In this document: piece by piece, positions 53,205 to 63,213 of the stretch
How positions within the stretch are numbered: the stretch's first letter is position 1
Layout of the letters: every line of letters starts with the position of its first letter
Assembly (NCBI RefSeq): GCF_000971475.1
Contig: NZ_DF967563.1
Span: 10,823-74,822, forward strand
DNA: 64,000 nucleotides
Reading direction: 5' to 3'
Source: Sulfuricella sp. T08
Lineage (GTDB): Bacteria; Pseudomonadota; Gammaproteobacteria; Burkholderiales; Sulfuricellaceae
Notes under the pieces: model-generated
Seen by the model: the letters and a program-made list of their open reading frames with translations, nothing else
Databases searched by the model: none
Told to the model about the DNA's origin: nothing
Program-made: the position numbers and the translations under genes

Positions 53205-54818
53205 ATGGCTGTCGCACCACAGCAATCACTTTTCGCCCGTCTAAGAGAATTCAACCGTTTATCCGGCGGCCAAAAAATTGGGCTGATGCTGGCGCTGGCC
53301 GCTGCCATCGCGCTGGTTTCCGGTGCCTGGATGTGGTCGCAAACGCCGGACTACCGCGTCCTCTACAGCAACCTTTCCGACCGGGATGGGGGGGCCATCA
53401 TCAATTCCCTGCAGCAGATGAACGTACCCTACAAGATGGCGGAGGGGGGTGGCGCCATCCTGGTTGCTTCCAGTCAGGTTTACGACGTGCGTCTGCGCCT
53501 GGCATCACAGGGTCTTCCCAAAGGTAGTGTGGTCGGCTTCGAGCTGATGGAAAACCAAAAGCTGGGTACCAGTCAGTTTCTCGAACAGGTGAATTACCAA
53601 CGTGCTCTGGAAGGGGAATTGACCCGTTCCATCCAGTCTCTTTCTGCCGTGCAGGGCGCGCGCGTGCATCTCGCTATTCCGCGCCCTTCCGTGTTTACCC
53701 GCGAGCAGAAAAATCCCAGCGCTTCCGTGCTTGTTGGCCTCCTTCCCGGGCGTTCGCTGGACAAGGCCCAGGTTAATGGCATTGTTCATCTGATTTCAAG
53801 CAGTGTGCCGGATTTGCCGGTCAAGAATGTGACTGTGCTTGATCAGAACGGCAACCTGTTGAGCTCTGCGGCTGAGGGTAAGGAGAGCGCGGGCCTCGAC
53901 CCGAGTCAACTGGAGTTTTTACGTCAGGTTGAACAAAGTTTTATTAAACGTATCGAAAGTATTCTTAGCCCGATTACCGGCATGGAAAATGTGCGGGCAC
54001 AGGTTGCTGCGGAGCTGGATTTCTCCCAGACCGAGCAGACTGCTGAAACCTTCAGGCCCAATCCTGTACCTGCCGAGGCGGCAATTCGCAGTCAACAAAG
54101 CAATGAAAACACCGCTGGATCAGGACAGGTTGCGGGCGGCGTGCCTGGTGCCCTGTCCAACCAGCCTCCCGGCACGGCTGCTGCACCTCTTACGGCGCCT
54201 GCAGCCACGGCTGTGGCTGCGGCGCCTGCCCAGCCTTCAGGTGGTGGTGGACATAAGGAGTCGACCGTAAATTACGAGCTGGACAAGACCATCAAGCATG
54301 TCAAGTCGCCAGTAGGGAGCATCAAGCGCCTGTCTGTGGCTGTCGTGGTGAATAACAAGAAATCCACGGGCAAAGATGGGAAGATTAGCGCCAAGCCTTT
54401 GACTAGCGCAGAAATGACGCAGATCAGCAATCTCGTCAAGGAGGCCATGGGTTACAGACAGGACCGTGGGGACACGCTCAATGTGGTGAATGCTTCATTC
54501 AGCAGCGAGATGACGGAGGAAATTCCGGCTGCACCAATCTGGAAAGATCCGTCAACAATTTCTCTGGTCAAGGATATCGCCAAGAATCTGCTAATTGCCG
54601 GCATCGTGTTCTTCCTGGTATTCAAGGTGCTGCGCCCCCTGCTGAAGGAACTCTCGACTCCGCCTCCGCCAGTGGTTCATAAGGAAGAGGCCGAAGGATT
54701 TGCGATTGCTCCAACCCTGGGGTATGAGGAGCGCTTGCGGTCAGTCAAGGACCTGGCGCGTCAGGAGCCGAAAGTGGTGGCTACTGTAGTCAAGGATTGG
54801 ATAGGCGGCAATGAGTGA
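53205..54818 (+). CDS. fliF: Flagellar MS-ring protein FliF
   Basis: 537 aa, two membrane helices (about 28-48 and 450-470). The YscJ-type domain shows YRVLYSNLSDRDGGAIINSLQQMNVPYK, SQFLEQVNYQRALEGELTRSI and RVHLAIPRPSVFTREQKNPSASVLV. A long Ala/Pro-rich linker (around 310-350) precedes the second helix. The C-terminal FliG-binding tail is SVKDLARQEPKVVATVVKDWI. The stop overlaps the fliG start by 8 bases. Confidence 0.98.
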   Translation: MAVAPQQSLFARLREFNRLSGGQKIGLMLALAAAIALVSGAWMWSQTPDYRVLYSNLSDRDGGAIINSLQQMNVPYKMAEGGGAILVASSQVYDVRLRLASQGLPKGSVVGFELMENQKLGTSQFLEQVNYQRALEGELTRSIQSLSAVQGARVHLAIPRPSVFTREQKNPSASVLVGLLPGRSLDKAQVNGIVHLISSSVPDLPVKNVTVLDQNGNLLSSAAEGKESAGLDPSQLEFLRQVEQSFIKRIESILSPITGMENVRAQVAAELDFSQTEQTAETFRPNPVPAEAAIRSQQSNENTAGSGQVAGGVPGALSNQPPGTAAAPLTAPAATAVAAAPAQPSGGGGHKESTVNYELDKTIKHVKSPVGSIKRLSVAVVVNNKKSTGKDGKISAKPLTSAEMTQISNLVKEAMGYRQDRGDTLNVVNASFSSEMTEEIPAAPIWKDPSTISLVKDIAKNLLIAGIVFFLVFKVLRPLLKELSTPPPPVVHKEEAEGFAIAPTLGYEERLRSVKDLARQEPKVVATVVKDWIGGNE

Positions 54819-55803
54819 AGATGGGGTCGTGAAAAGCGCCATTTTGTTGATGGCCTTGGGTGAGGAGGAGGCTGCTGAGGTATTTAAACATCTCAGCCCC
54901 AAGGAGGTGCAGAAACTCGGGACTGCCATGGCAGCCCTGGATAGCGTCAACCGCGTCCAAGTGGAGCGGGTGATGCATGACTTCATGTTCCAGGCGGGAG
55001 AAAAGGCCGGCTTGGCTGATTCCGATGAATATATTCGCAGTGTGCTGACCAAGGCGCTAGGCTCGGATAAAGCGGCCAACCTGATTGAACGTATCTTGCA
55101 CGGCGACGATTCTAGTGGCATAGAAGGCCTGAAGTGGATGGATGCTGCTTCCGTGGCTGAGTTGATCAAGAATGAGCACCCTCAGATTATTGCCACCATC
55201 CTGGTTCATCTTGAGCGGGATCAGGCCAGTGAGATACTGAGTCTTTTTACCGAGCGCCTGCGCAATGATGTGGTGCTGCGTATTGCCACGCTGGACGGAA
55301 TTCAGCCTTCTGCGCTGAAGGAATTGAACGATGTGCTGACCAAGTTGCTGTCAGGTGCCAGCAATCTCAAGAAAAGCGTGATGGGCGGTGTTAGGGCAGC
55401 AGCAGAAATTTTGAACTACGTCGGCACCGCTAATGAAACCTCGATCATAGCCAGTGTGCGCGATTACGATCCCGAGCTGGCGCAGAAAATCCAGGATGAG
55501 ATGTTCGTCTTCGAGAACTTGCTCGATATCGACGATCGCTCTATCCAGTTGCTGTTGCGAGAGGTGCAGTCCGAATCCCTGATTATCGCGCTCAAGGGCA
55601 CGAGCGAGGAGCTGCGCGAAAAAATATTCAAGAACATGTCGCAGCGGGCTGCTGAAATGTTGCGCGATGATCTCGAGGCCAAGGGTCCGGTGCGAATCAG
55701 TGAAGTGGAGGCGGAGCAGAAGGAAATTCTCAAGATCGTGCGCAAGCTGGCCGACGAAGGTCAGATTGTGATCGGTGGTGCAGGAGAGGAAAGCTTTGTC
55801 TAG
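54811..55803 (+). CDS. fliG: Flagellar motor switch protein FliG
   Basis: 330 aa, full length. N, middle and C domains are clear: AILLMALGEEEAAEVFKHLSPKEVQKL, EHPQIIATILVHLERDQASEIL and the torque helix DDRSIQLLLREVQSESLIIALKGTSEELREKIFKNMSQRAAEML with its charged residues. It couples rotor to stator. It overlaps both fliF and fliH. Confidence 0.98.
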   Translation: MSEDGVVKSAILLMALGEEEAAEVFKHLSPKEVQKLGTAMAALDSVNRVQVERVMHDFMFQAGEKAGLADSDEYIRSVLTKALGSDKAANLIERILHGDDSSGIEGLKWMDAASVAELIKNEHPQIIATILVHLERDQASEILSLFTERLRNDVVLRIATLDGIQPSALKELNDVLTKLLSGASNLKKSVMGGVRAAAEILNYVGTANETSIIASVRDYDPELAQKIQDEMFVFENLLDIDDRSIQLLLREVQSESLIIALKGTSEELREKIFKNMSQRAAEMLRDDLEAKGPVRISEVEAEQKEILKIVRKLADEGQIVIGGAGEESFV

Positions 55804-56401
55804 CAATATCATTCCCAAGGAGCAATTGAGTGCTTATCAGCGCTGGGAGCTGAATTCACTGGATGGGTCGGCAAGAACAACTGTGCCTTTGCCGACGGCC
55901 GAAGAGGTCGAGAATACCCATCAGCAGGCTTATCAGGAAGGATTCGCCGCCGGTTACAAAGAGGGTAAGGACAAGGTCAATGAAGAGCTGGCGCGGCTGA
56001 ATCAGCTGATGTCGGCGCTGGGTGGGGCTCTGAACCAGTTTGATGAAACATTGACACAGAACTTGCTTTCCCTGGCGCTGGATGTCGCCAAGCAAATGTT
56101 GCGTGAAGCTTTACGGGTGCGACCGGAGCTGGTTCTGCCGGTGATTCGCGAGGCGGTGAACAGCCTGCCTCAGGCCAGCCAGCATCCGCACCTTAAATTG
56201 CATCCGGAAGACGCGGCCCTGGTGCGATCGCTGATGGCGGACGAACTGAATCACTTTCATTGGAAGCTGATTGAAGACAGCCGCGTGGAGCGGGGCGGGT
56301 GCCGTGTGGAAACGACGAACAGCGAGATTGACGCAACCATGGAAAATCGCTGGAAAAGAATACTCGTCGCCCTTGGCAGAGAAGGTGCATGGCTTGAATA
56401 G
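55796..56401 (+). CDS. fliH: Flagellar export ATPase regulator FliH
   Basis: 201 aa from a TTG at 55796 preceded by GGAGAGG, giving MSSNIIPKEQLSAYQRWEL. A GTG seven codons earlier is possible. The middle GFAAGYKEG region and the C-terminal VLRE/HPEDAALV section are typical of FliH/YscL. It holds the ATPase FliI inactive and docks it at the export gate. It overlaps the end of fliG by 8 bases. Confidence 0.93.
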   Translation: MSSNIIPKEQLSAYQRWELNSLDGSARTTVPLPTAEEVENTHQQAYQEGFAAGYKEGKDKVNEELARLNQLMSALGGALNQFDETLTQNLLSLALDVAKQMLREALRVRPELVLPVIREAVNSLPQASQHPHLKLHPEDAALVRSLMADELNHFHWKLIEDSRVERGGCRVETTNSEIDATMENRWKRILVALGREGAWLE

Positions 56402-56437
56402 TCCCGTTGGGACGTATGGGTCGTCCGGGCGGAAATT

Positions 56438-57838
56438 ATGACATCTCCCTCTGAGCGCTGGAATGGTTTCCTGCAGGAATGCAGTGAGACCGTATCCGCC
56501 GTCAGCCCTTGGCTCTTGACTGGTCGTCTGACTAGGGTTGCCGGGCTGGTGATGGAAGCGGTAGGACTGAGGCTTGCGGTAGGCGGTAGCTGTACCGTTC
56601 ATCTGCCTGAAGGGCATGATGTGGATGCCGAAGTGGTCGGTTTCTCCGGTGAAAAATTGTTTCTCATGCCCTCCACCGATGTGTACGGACTGGTGCCGGG
56701 GGCACGGGTGACACCGGTGGATACCCCGGTGCAACGTGTCTCCAGGCAGGGTGGATCGCCTCACACACGGCGTCGTTCCGAAGACCGTGTGCGCCAGGTT
56801 CAGGTGGGCAACGAGTTACTGGGGCGCATTCTTGACGGTGCCGGACGCCCGCTGGATCTTCTTGGGCCGCTGAATCTGGCTCACCGGGTGCCGCTGCACA
56901 GTCGTCCCTGCAATCCCCTTAGTCGAGCCCCTATACGGCAAGTTCTGGATGTTGGCGTGCGTGCTATCAATGCCTTGCTGACTGTCGGCCGTGGGCAGCG
57001 CATGGGTCTTTTTGCCGGTAGCGGTATCGGCAAGAGTATTTTGCTCGGCATGATGGCGCGCTTTACCAGCGCAGATGTGATCGTGGTCGGCCTGATCGGC
57101 GAGCGCGGTCGCGAGGTAAAGGAATTCATCGAAAACATCCTGGGTCCCGCCGGGTTGGCGCGTTCTGTAGTGGTAGCCGCGCCGGCTGACACGCCGCCAT
57201 TGTTGCGGCTGCACGGTGCGGCTTATGCTACGTCCATCGCCGAGTATTTTCGCGATCAGGGCAAGCATGTCCTGTTGATCATGGATTCGCTAACACGCTT
57301 TGCCATGGCTCAACGCGAAATTGCCTTGGCCATCGGTGAGCCGCCAGCTACCAAAGGTTACCCACCCTCGGTATTCGCCAAGCTGCCACAACTGGTCGAG
57401 CGTGCCGGCAACGGCCAGGCAGGCGGCGGGTCCATTACCGCGTTTTATACCGTACTGGTGGAGGGGGATGACCAGCAGGATCCAATCGCGGACAGTGCAC
57501 GCGCCATTCTTGACGGTCACGTCGTATTGTCCCGCAGCCTTTCCGATCAAGGGCATTATCCTGCTATCGATATCGAAGCTTCTGTCAGTCGGGCAATTAC
57601 CGAACTGCTTGCACCGGAAGATTTGGCCCGGGTGCGCCGGTTCAAACTGCTTTATTCCCGTTTTCAGCGCAGCCGGGACCTGATCAGCGTGGGTGCCTAT
57701 GTCAAGGGCAGTGACCCATTGCTGGACGAAGCAATGGCGCTTTATCCGCAGTTGGAAGCTTTTCTACAGCAGGATATGCATCAGAGCGAGAACTATACGG
57801 ACAGCCGCAACCAGTTGACCGCAATGTTCAATTCCTAA
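56438..57838 (+). CDS. fliI: Flagellum-specific ATP synthase FliI
   Basis: 466 aa F1-beta-like ATPase. Walker [27 protein letters not shown], Walker [19 protein letters not shown] and the [16 protein letters not shown] loop are intact. It powers unfolding and export of flagellar substrates. Thirty-six bases separate it from fliH, and 12 from fliJ. Confidence 0.98.
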   Translation: MTSPSERWNGFLQECSETVSAVSPWLLTGRLTRVAGLVMEAVGLRLAVGGSCTVHLPEGHDVDAEVVGFSGEKLFLMPSTDVYGLVPGARVTPVDTPVQRVSRQGGSPHTRRRSEDRVRQVQVGNELLGRILDGAGRPLDLLGPLNLAHRVPLHSRPCNPLSRAPIRQVLDVGVRAINALLTVGRGQRMGLFAGSGIGKSILLGMMARFTSADVIVVGLIGERGREVKEFIENILGPAGLARSVVVAAPADTPPLLRLHGAAYATSIAEYFRDQGKHVLLIMDSLTRFAMAQREIALAIGEPPATKGYPPSVFAKLPQLVERAGNGQAGGGSITAFYTVLVEGDDQQDPIADSARAILDGHVVLSRSLSDQGHYPAIDIEASVSRAITELLAPEDLARVRRFKLLYSRFQRSRDLISVGAYVKGSDPLLDEAMALYPQLEAFLQQDMHQSENYTDSRNQLTAMFNS

Positions 57839-57850
57839 GCTTGAATAGAT

Positions 57851-58312
57851 ATGCCGAGGCGATTTCCTCTCCAGTCCCTTCTTGATCTTGCCCAGAATCA
57901 TACGGATGCTGCTGCGCGCGATCTGCATACGCTTAAGGTAAAGTGGCAGGAGGCAGAGGAAAAGTTCCGGCAGTTGGCCGCTTATCGTGAAGATTACCGG
58001 GCAAAGTTGTTGCAGACCACCAAGCTGGGCATGCAGGTGAGCTCGCTCAGGGACTTTCAACTTTTTTTAGGCAAAATCGAAGTCGCCATTCGCCAGCAGG
58101 CAGAAGAAGTGGCGCGCTGCAAAAAACGCTGGGAAGATGGGCGTCATGAATGGCAGGCGAAGCAGCGCAAACTCAAGGCGTTCGATACGTTGTCGCAACG
58201 TCATCTGAGCAGTGAGCGGAAGCGTGAGGACAAGCTCGAACAGCGAGAGCAGGACGAGCTTTCGGGCAATAAATTCAAGCAGGAAGAGTCAACTGACCCC
58301 CCCGACACCTGA
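57851..58312 (+). CDS. fliJ: Flagellar export chaperone FliJ
   Basis: 153 aa, almost entirely a coiled-coil hairpin, rich in Lys, Glu and Gln (starting PRRFPLQSLLDLAQNHTDAAARDL). This matches FliJ, the stalk-like partner of FliI. The C-terminal 25 residues are strongly charged. fliK follows on the same strand. Confidence 0.92.
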   Translation: MPRRFPLQSLLDLAQNHTDAAARDLHTLKVKWQEAEEKFRQLAAYREDYRAKLLQTTKLGMQVSSLRDFQLFLGKIEVAIRQQAEEVARCKKRWEDGRHEWQAKQRKLKAFDTLSQRHLSSERKREDKLEQREQDELSGNKFKQEESTDPPDT

Positions 58313-58373
58313 TGGTGGTATGCGTCTTGCTTTATATTCGGCTGAACCTAAAGCGATTGCGAAAGGATGGCCG

Positions 58374-59408
58374 ATGCCACAATTACCTATTACTCCTGCT
58401 GTATCTCCACAAACCAGTTCTGGCACCAGTCAGACGTCAGCCGCCGCCACTGCCACTGCCACGGAAGGTGGGGATGGACTGGGGGGCTCGCCGGGAATTA
58501 ATTTCGGGGCGGTTCTCACCAAACAGTTGAAGGGGATTGCTTCACTGCTTGAGCAAAAAGAGGATACGGGGCTTTCCTTGGTCGCGGCTAACGAAACCGC
58601 GGAGTCTGTTGTGAATGCAGGGGTGGCGGTGCTTCCCGTTGATTTGTCTGTCTTGACTGCTTCAATGCTTGTACCGGTAACTCCCGCTCGTACAGGGATT
58701 GGGGCCGGAAGTCCCGTCGAAGCTGGCGTGGAAAAGCCGTTGATACAGTTGCCCAAGGCTGGCGAAATCCGGTTGGCGGCAGGAATTGCCGCCAACGGCA
58801 AAAACTTGCCGCAAGCGATGTCCCCGGAGCCGCGGTTTGCCGACAAGTTGGCGGCCTTGGTGGAGGTACCGGCAGGCAATGTGGGTGGGGAGCTTCATTC
58901 GTCTTACTTATCCACTGCGGCGAATCCTGCCATGACGGCCGTTGCTTTCCATAATCCGGAGCCCTTACCAGCTTTGCCGGTCGCGCCTAGGGTCGGTTCA
59001 GCCGAATGGGGTGGTGCGGTCGGCGAGAAAGTTGTGTGGATGGCGAACCAGAGTCATCAAGTTGCTGAACTTCATCTTAATCCACCCAATCTCGGGCCGC
59101 TCGAGGTACGTTTAACGATCAGCAACGACCAGGCTAGTGCCTTGTTCGTTTCTCAACATTCTGCTGTGCGTGAGGCAATCGAGACGGCATTGCCACGGTT
59201 GCGTGAAATGCTGGCTGACAACGGTATTATGCTAGGCAATGTGACGGTTGGCTCGGAATCTTTCAGCCAGCAGCAAGCGTTTGATCAGGGTAATGGCAAA
59301 GAGGGAAATCGCGGCGGACTGGGAGCGGAGGATGTTATGGCCCGGATGGGTGCGCCGGTGCGGCCTGCTGGACTGGCACGCGATGGCATGGTTGATATTT
59401 TTGCCTGA
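58374..59408 (+). CDS. fliK: Flagellar hook-length control protein FliK
   Basis: 344 aa from MPQLPITPAVS, preceded by AAAGGATGG; the frame is open further upstream, overlapping fliJ. The N-terminal ruler is Thr/Ala/Gly-rich and disordered. The conserved C-terminal switch domain shows VAELHLNPPNLGPLEVRLTISNDQASALFVSQHSAVREAIE and LREMLADNGIMLGNVTV. It measures hook length and switches export specificity. A strong terminator follows. Confidence 0.94.
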   Translation: MPQLPITPAVSPQTSSGTSQTSAAATATATEGGDGLGGSPGINFGAVLTKQLKGIASLLEQKEDTGLSLVAANETAESVVNAGVAVLPVDLSVLTASMLVPVTPARTGIGAGSPVEAGVEKPLIQLPKAGEIRLAAGIAANGKNLPQAMSPEPRFADKLAALVEVPAGNVGGELHSSYLSTAANPAMTAVAFHNPEPLPALPVAPRVGSAEWGGAVGEKVVWMANQSHQVAELHLNPPNLGPLEVRLTISNDQASALFVSQHSAVREAIETALPRLREMLADNGIMLGNVTVGSESFSQQQAFDQGNGKEGNRGGLGAEDVMARMGAPVRPAGLARDGMVDIFA

Positions 59409-59436
59409 AATCAATACGCGACCATTCGATTAAAAT

Positions 59437-59467
59437 AAAGCAGCTATCTCAATGGGATAGCTGCTTT
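59437..59467 (+). terminator. Intrinsic terminator after fliK
   Basis: Twelve-base arms aaagcagctatc and gatagctgcttt followed by ctgtttttt. It ends the fliE-fliK transcript. The AT-rich 200 bases after it should hold a separate promoter for fliL. Confidence 0.92.
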
Positions 59468-59670
59468 CTGTTTTTTCTGGCGATAAAATAGTGGAAAGCA
59501 ACTGGTTTTGGCTTGCGGTAGTCCTTGCATTATATTTGAGTTGATATTATAAAGAACATAAAATATCATCTGAAACTGGTTGTTTTTAATATTGTTTAGC
59601 CGTCTTTTTTGGAATTAACTGGAATGGGCGACTGAAGTGGCAGGGCAAGCAGGGCAAAGGGACACTAGGC

Positions 59671-60168
59671 ATGGCAAGGGACAAGGCGAAAAAAGAAGAG
59701 GTCGTGGCGGATGAGCCACCTAAGAAGAAGGGGAAGTTGTTCCCGATTCTCGGTATCCTGTTGGTGCTGGGCGGTGCGGGAGGTGGCGCGGCTTGGTACT
59801 TCACCCAGTCAGATGCTAAGCCAGCCGAGCATAAGGAAGAAAAACAACAGCCGCCGGTTTTTGTGACGCTAGAGACCTTTACCGTTAATTTGCAGGCAGA
59901 TGGGGGTGGTGAACACTATCTCCAGGTCGGGATTGATTTGAAAGTAACTGATCCTGTTGTGGTTGAACTGGTCAAGCTGCACATGCCGGAAGTTCGCAAT
60001 GGCGTGCTGTTGCTGCTTTCGAGCAAGAGTGCCGAGCAAATCGCCAGCTTGGAGGGCAAGCAGAAGCTTAGTGCTGAAATTCAGGAGCAGGTAAATAAAC
60101 CACTCAATGCCAAGATTAGTGGCAAGGGCGTGACAGGTGTGTTTTTCACATCCTTTGTCATTCAGTAA
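59671..60168 (+). CDS. fliL: Flagellar basal-body protein FliL
   Basis: 165 aa. A Lys-rich cytoplasmic start (KKKGKLFPILG) precedes one membrane helix (about 27-47). The periplasmic stomatin-like domain has FVTLETFTVNLQAD and the ending GVTGVFFTSFVIQ. It supports stator function. It is the first gene after the fliK terminator. Confidence 0.95.
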   Translation: MARDKAKKEEVVADEPPKKKGKLFPILGILLVLGGAGGGAAWYFTQSDAKPAEHKEEKQQPPVFVTLETFTVNLQADGGGEHYLQVGIDLKVTDPVVVELVKLHMPEVRNGVLLLLSSKSAEQIASLEGKQKLSAEIQEQVNKPLNAKISGKGVTGVFFTSFVIQ

Positions 60169-60206
60169 TGAGGGTGTTAGGTAGTAGTAATTCCTAAAGG
60201 GCGCAC

Positions 60207-61208
60207 GTGGCAGACGACATACTGTCTCAGGACGAAGTTGATGCCTTACTCAAGGGTGTAACCGGGGAGGAGGATGCTGTTGTCGCCGAAGAGGGCGGGG
60301 GGGATGTTCGCCCCTACAATCTGGCCAAGCAGGAGCGAATCGTCCGGGGTCGCATGCCCACCCTGGAGATTATCAATGAGCGTTTTGCCCGATTGTTCCG
60401 AATCGCGCTGTTCAATTTTATGCGCCGCACCGCTGAAATTTCCGTTAGCCCGGTGCGCGTTCTCAAATACAGCGAATTTGTTCGCAACCTGGTTGTGCCG
60501 ACCAACCTGAACATGGTGCACATCAAGCCGCTACGCGGCACGTCGCTATTCATTTTTGATCCGAATCTGGTGTTTCTGGTAGTGGACAACCTGTTCGGCG
60601 GTGACGGGCGCTTTCATATGCGCGTGGAAGGCCGTGATTTCACGCCGACAGAGCAGCGCATCATTCAACGCATGCTGGAAGTGGTTTTTTCCGAATACAA
60701 GAAAGCCTGGGAATCTGTCTACCAAGTCGACTTCGAATATATTCGTTCAGAAATGAACACCCAGTTTGCCAATATCGCCACGCCCAGCGAAGTGGTGGTG
60801 GTTACCACGTTCAACATCGAGTTGGGATCCGGCGGTGGCGATTTTCACATCTGCATGCCCTATGCTATGATCGAGCCGATTCGCGATATTCTGTATAGCA
60901 GCATGCAGGGCGAGCGCATGGAGGTGGACCATCGCTGGGCAAAACTGATGACGAAACAGATGCAGTCAGCAGAGGTGGATCTGGTCGCGAACTTGGGCGA
61001 GGCCCCGGTTAATCTTGGACAAATTCTGAACATGAAAGTGGGGGATGTGATTTCCCTGGATATTCCCGAAGCAATTGTCGCTGAAGTAGATGGCGTGCCA
61101 ATACTGGAATGCAATTATGGCGTTCTCAACGGTCAGTACGCGCTCAAGGTGAACAAAATCATTGCAGGCGCAGATGACGAATCCGGCCGCGGAGGCCAAC
61201 ATGGCTGA
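60207..61208 (+). CDS. fliM: Flagellar motor switch protein FliM
   Basis: 333 aa. The N-terminal CheY-binding segment DILSQDEVDALLKGV is intact. The CheC-like middle domain and the C-terminal SpoA domain (VNLGQILNMKVGDVISLDIPE) are complete. It binds phosphorylated CheY in the C ring. It overlaps fliN by 8 bases. Confidence 0.98.
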   Translation: MADDILSQDEVDALLKGVTGEEDAVVAEEGGGDVRPYNLAKQERIVRGRMPTLEIINERFARLFRIALFNFMRRTAEISVSPVRVLKYSEFVRNLVVPTNLNMVHIKPLRGTSLFIFDPNLVFLVVDNLFGGDGRFHMRVEGRDFTPTEQRIIQRMLEVVFSEYKKAWESVYQVDFEYIRSEMNTQFANIATPSEVVVVTTFNIELGSGGGDFHICMPYAMIEPIRDILYSSMQGERMEVDHRWAKLMTKQMQSAEVDLVANLGEAPVNLGQILNMKVGDVISLDIPEAIVAEVDGVPILECNYGVLNGQYALKVNKIIAGADDESGRGGQHG

Positions 61209-61704
61209 CGAAAACGTTGGAGATTCAGCCGGTACGGACGATTGGGCGGCTGCGATGGCCGAGCAGGCGACCGTGGATGCAGCGGCCGGCACTCCCGCTG
61301 AAGATGATTGGGGTGCGGCACTAGCCGAGCAGGCCTCCTCTGCAACGCAGGATGCCGCAGCGATGTTTGCCGGAAGCAGTCCACCTGCGGCGAAGGCCCA
61401 GTTTGATCAGCTTTCCCCATCCGGCATTCCTGCTGGAGCGCCCAACAACATCGACATGATTTTGGATATCCCGGTCAACCTAACGGTCGAATTGGGACGC
61501 ACCAAGCTGGCAATTCGCAGCCTGTTGCAACTGGCCCAGGGATCAGTGGTGGAGTTGGATGGTCTGGCGGGCGAACCGATGGACGTGCTGGTCAACGGTT
61601 GCCTGATTGCCCAGGGTGAGGTGGTGGTGGTGAACGACAAGTTCGGGATTCGCCTGACTGATATTATTTCTCCCTCCGAACGCATACGTAGACTGCATAA
61701 ATGA
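61201..61704 (+). CDS. fliN: Flagellar motor switch protein FliN
   Basis: 167 aa from the ATG preceded by GGAGG inside fliM. The C-terminal SpoA domain (MILDIPVNLTVELGRTKLAIRSLLQLAQGSVVELD) is standard. The N-terminal extension contains the motif DDWAAAMAEQA (residues 13-23) repeated as DDWGAALAEQA (35-45). Most FliN proteins have one such motif, so it appears duplicated. Overlaps fliO by 4 bases. Confidence 0.96.
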   Translation: MADENVGDSAGTDDWAAAMAEQATVDAAAGTPAEDDWGAALAEQASSATQDAAAMFAGSSPPAAKAQFDQLSPSGIPAGAPNNIDMILDIPVNLTVELGRTKLAIRSLLQLAQGSVVELDGLAGEPMDVLVNGCLIAQGEVVVVNDKFGIRLTDIISPSERIRRLHK

Positions 61705-62162
61705 GTCCGATGAAAGAGGCAGTGGCGCGTTTCTCCGTTGGGCTTACTCTGTTTTTTCTGTCTTTCGCTGTCCTTGCAGCACCGGCAGCTATTCCAGCAC
61801 CGATTGTTTCCCCGGTTTCATTAGGTGGTATGTTGCAGGTCCTGTTAGGTCTCGGGCTGGTGCTGGCGGCAGTAGCCGGCTCGGCCTGGCTACTTAGACG
61901 TTTTTCCCCTGGACAGATCGGTGCAGGTGGAGCCATTAGGGTGATCGGAGGCGTTGCACTGGGTCCCAAGGAGCGTCTAGTGCTGGTGGAGATCGGCGAA
62001 ACCTGGCTGGTGCTGGGGGTTGCGCCGGGGCAGGTGAACTCCCTGCATACACTGGCTAAACCGCAAGGTGGGACACAGGCATCCGAGGTGCCGTCTGGAG
62101 GAGGAGAGCACGGCTTTTCAACATGGCTCAAACAGGCAATGCAGGGGCGCAAACTTGGGTAA
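61701..62162 (+). CDS. fliO: Flagellar biosynthesis protein FliO
   Basis: 153 aa. A signal-like first hydrophobic segment and a second helix (about 50-70, [22 protein letters not shown]) precede the small cytoplasmic FliO domain ([34 protein letters not shown]). It assists FliP ring assembly. Position between fliN and fliP confirms identity. Confidence 0.93.
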   Translation: MSPMKEAVARFSVGLTLFFLSFAVLAAPAAIPAPIVSPVSLGGMLQVLLGLGLVLAAVAGSAWLLRRFSPGQIGAGGAIRVIGGVALGPKERLVLVEIGETWLVLGVAPGQVNSLHTLAKPQGGTQASEVPSGGGEHGFSTWLKQAMQGRKLG

Positions 62163-62937
62163 TGGAACAAGGCTGCTTCTGCTTGGAGCCAAATCATTGT
62201 TTGCTGCAGTGCTGTTGGTGCTGGGCGTACTGGTGCCATTAACGGCCATGGCGGCTGATCCGGGTTTGCCAGCCTTCACCAGCGCGCCAGGACCAGGTGG
62301 TGCCCAGACGTATACCCTCAGCATTCAGGCGCTGCTGATGATGACAGCGCTGACATTCCTGCCAGCGGTGTTGCTGATGATGACGGCGTTTACCCGTATC
62401 ATCATCGTGCTATCGTTGCTGCGCCAGGCAATCGGCACGCTGCAGGCTCCTCCCAACCAGATTCTGATCGGCCTTTCCCTGTTTTTGACTTTCTTTGTTA
62501 TGGCGCCGGTGTTCGATAAGATTTATGCAGAGGCTTATCAACCTTATTCGGAACAAAAAATCGATTTTAACCAGGCGCTGGAAAAGGGTACTGCCCCTTT
62601 GAAAGCCTTTATGTTGCGGCAAACGCGCCAGGATGATCTGGCGCTGTTCGTCAAACTTTCCAACAGTGCCCCCTTGCCTGGCCCGGAAGCGGTGCCGATG
62701 AAAATACTGGTTCCGGCCTATGTCATCAGCGAGCTAAAAACCGCATTCCAGATCGGTTTCGTGGTGTTTATTCCATTTCTGATCATTGATATGGTGGTGG
62801 CCAGCGTGCTGATGTCGATGGGTATGATGATGCTGTCACCGGTCGTGATCTCATTGCCATTCAAACTGATGCTGTTCGTGCTGGTGGACGGCTGGAATCT
62901 GCTCATCGGTTCCCTGGTACAGAGCTTCTACACATGA
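62155..62937 (+). CDS. fliP: Flagellar export gate protein FliP
   Basis: 260 aa if translation starts at the TTG at 62155 (preceded by CAGGGGC); the open frame continues upstream inside fliO. A cleavable signal peptide ends near AMAADPG. The rest holds the export-gate helices with [27 protein letters not shown] and [40 protein letters not shown]. It is the core of the FliPQR pore. Confidence 0.94.
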   Translation: MGNGTRLLLLGAKSLFAAVLLVLGVLVPLTAMAADPGLPAFTSAPGPGGAQTYTLSIQALLMMTALTFLPAVLLMMTAFTRIIIVLSLLRQAIGTLQAPPNQILIGLSLFLTFFVMAPVFDKIYAEAYQPYSEQKIDFNQALEKGTAPLKAFMLRQTRQDDLALFVKLSNSAPLPGPEAVPMKILVPAYVISELKTAFQIGFVVFIPFLIIDMVVASVLMSMGMMMLSPVVISLPFKLMLFVLVDGWNLLIGSLVQSFYT

Positions 62938-63203
62938 CGCCGGAAAGCGTGATCACGATTGGTCAGCAGGCGGTGGAAATCACCCTGCTGGTGTCGGCAC
63001 CGCTACTTCTCTCCGCGCTGGCCGTCGGCTTGGTAGTGAGCATCTTTCAGGCCGCCACCCAGATCAATGAAATGACCCTGTCGTTCATCCCCAAGCTGCT
63101 GGTGATGTTTGTCATGCTGGTAGTGGCGGGGCCATGGATGTTGACTCTGTTGATGGATTATACCCGCCGCCTGTTTATCAGTATTCCAGGTTTGGTGGGT
63201 TAG
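62934..63203 (+). CDS. fliQ: Flagellar export gate protein FliQ
   Basis: 89 aa with two membrane helices, matching the family ([25 protein letters not shown] and [19 protein letters not shown]). It overlaps fliP by ATGA. Four copies wrap the FliPR core. Confidence 0.97.
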   Translation: MTPESVITIGQQAVEITLLVSAPLLLSALAVGLVVSIFQAATQINEMTLSFIPKLLVMFVMLVVAGPWMLTLLMDYTRRLFISIPGLVG

Positions 63204-63213
63204 CTCTACCGCG

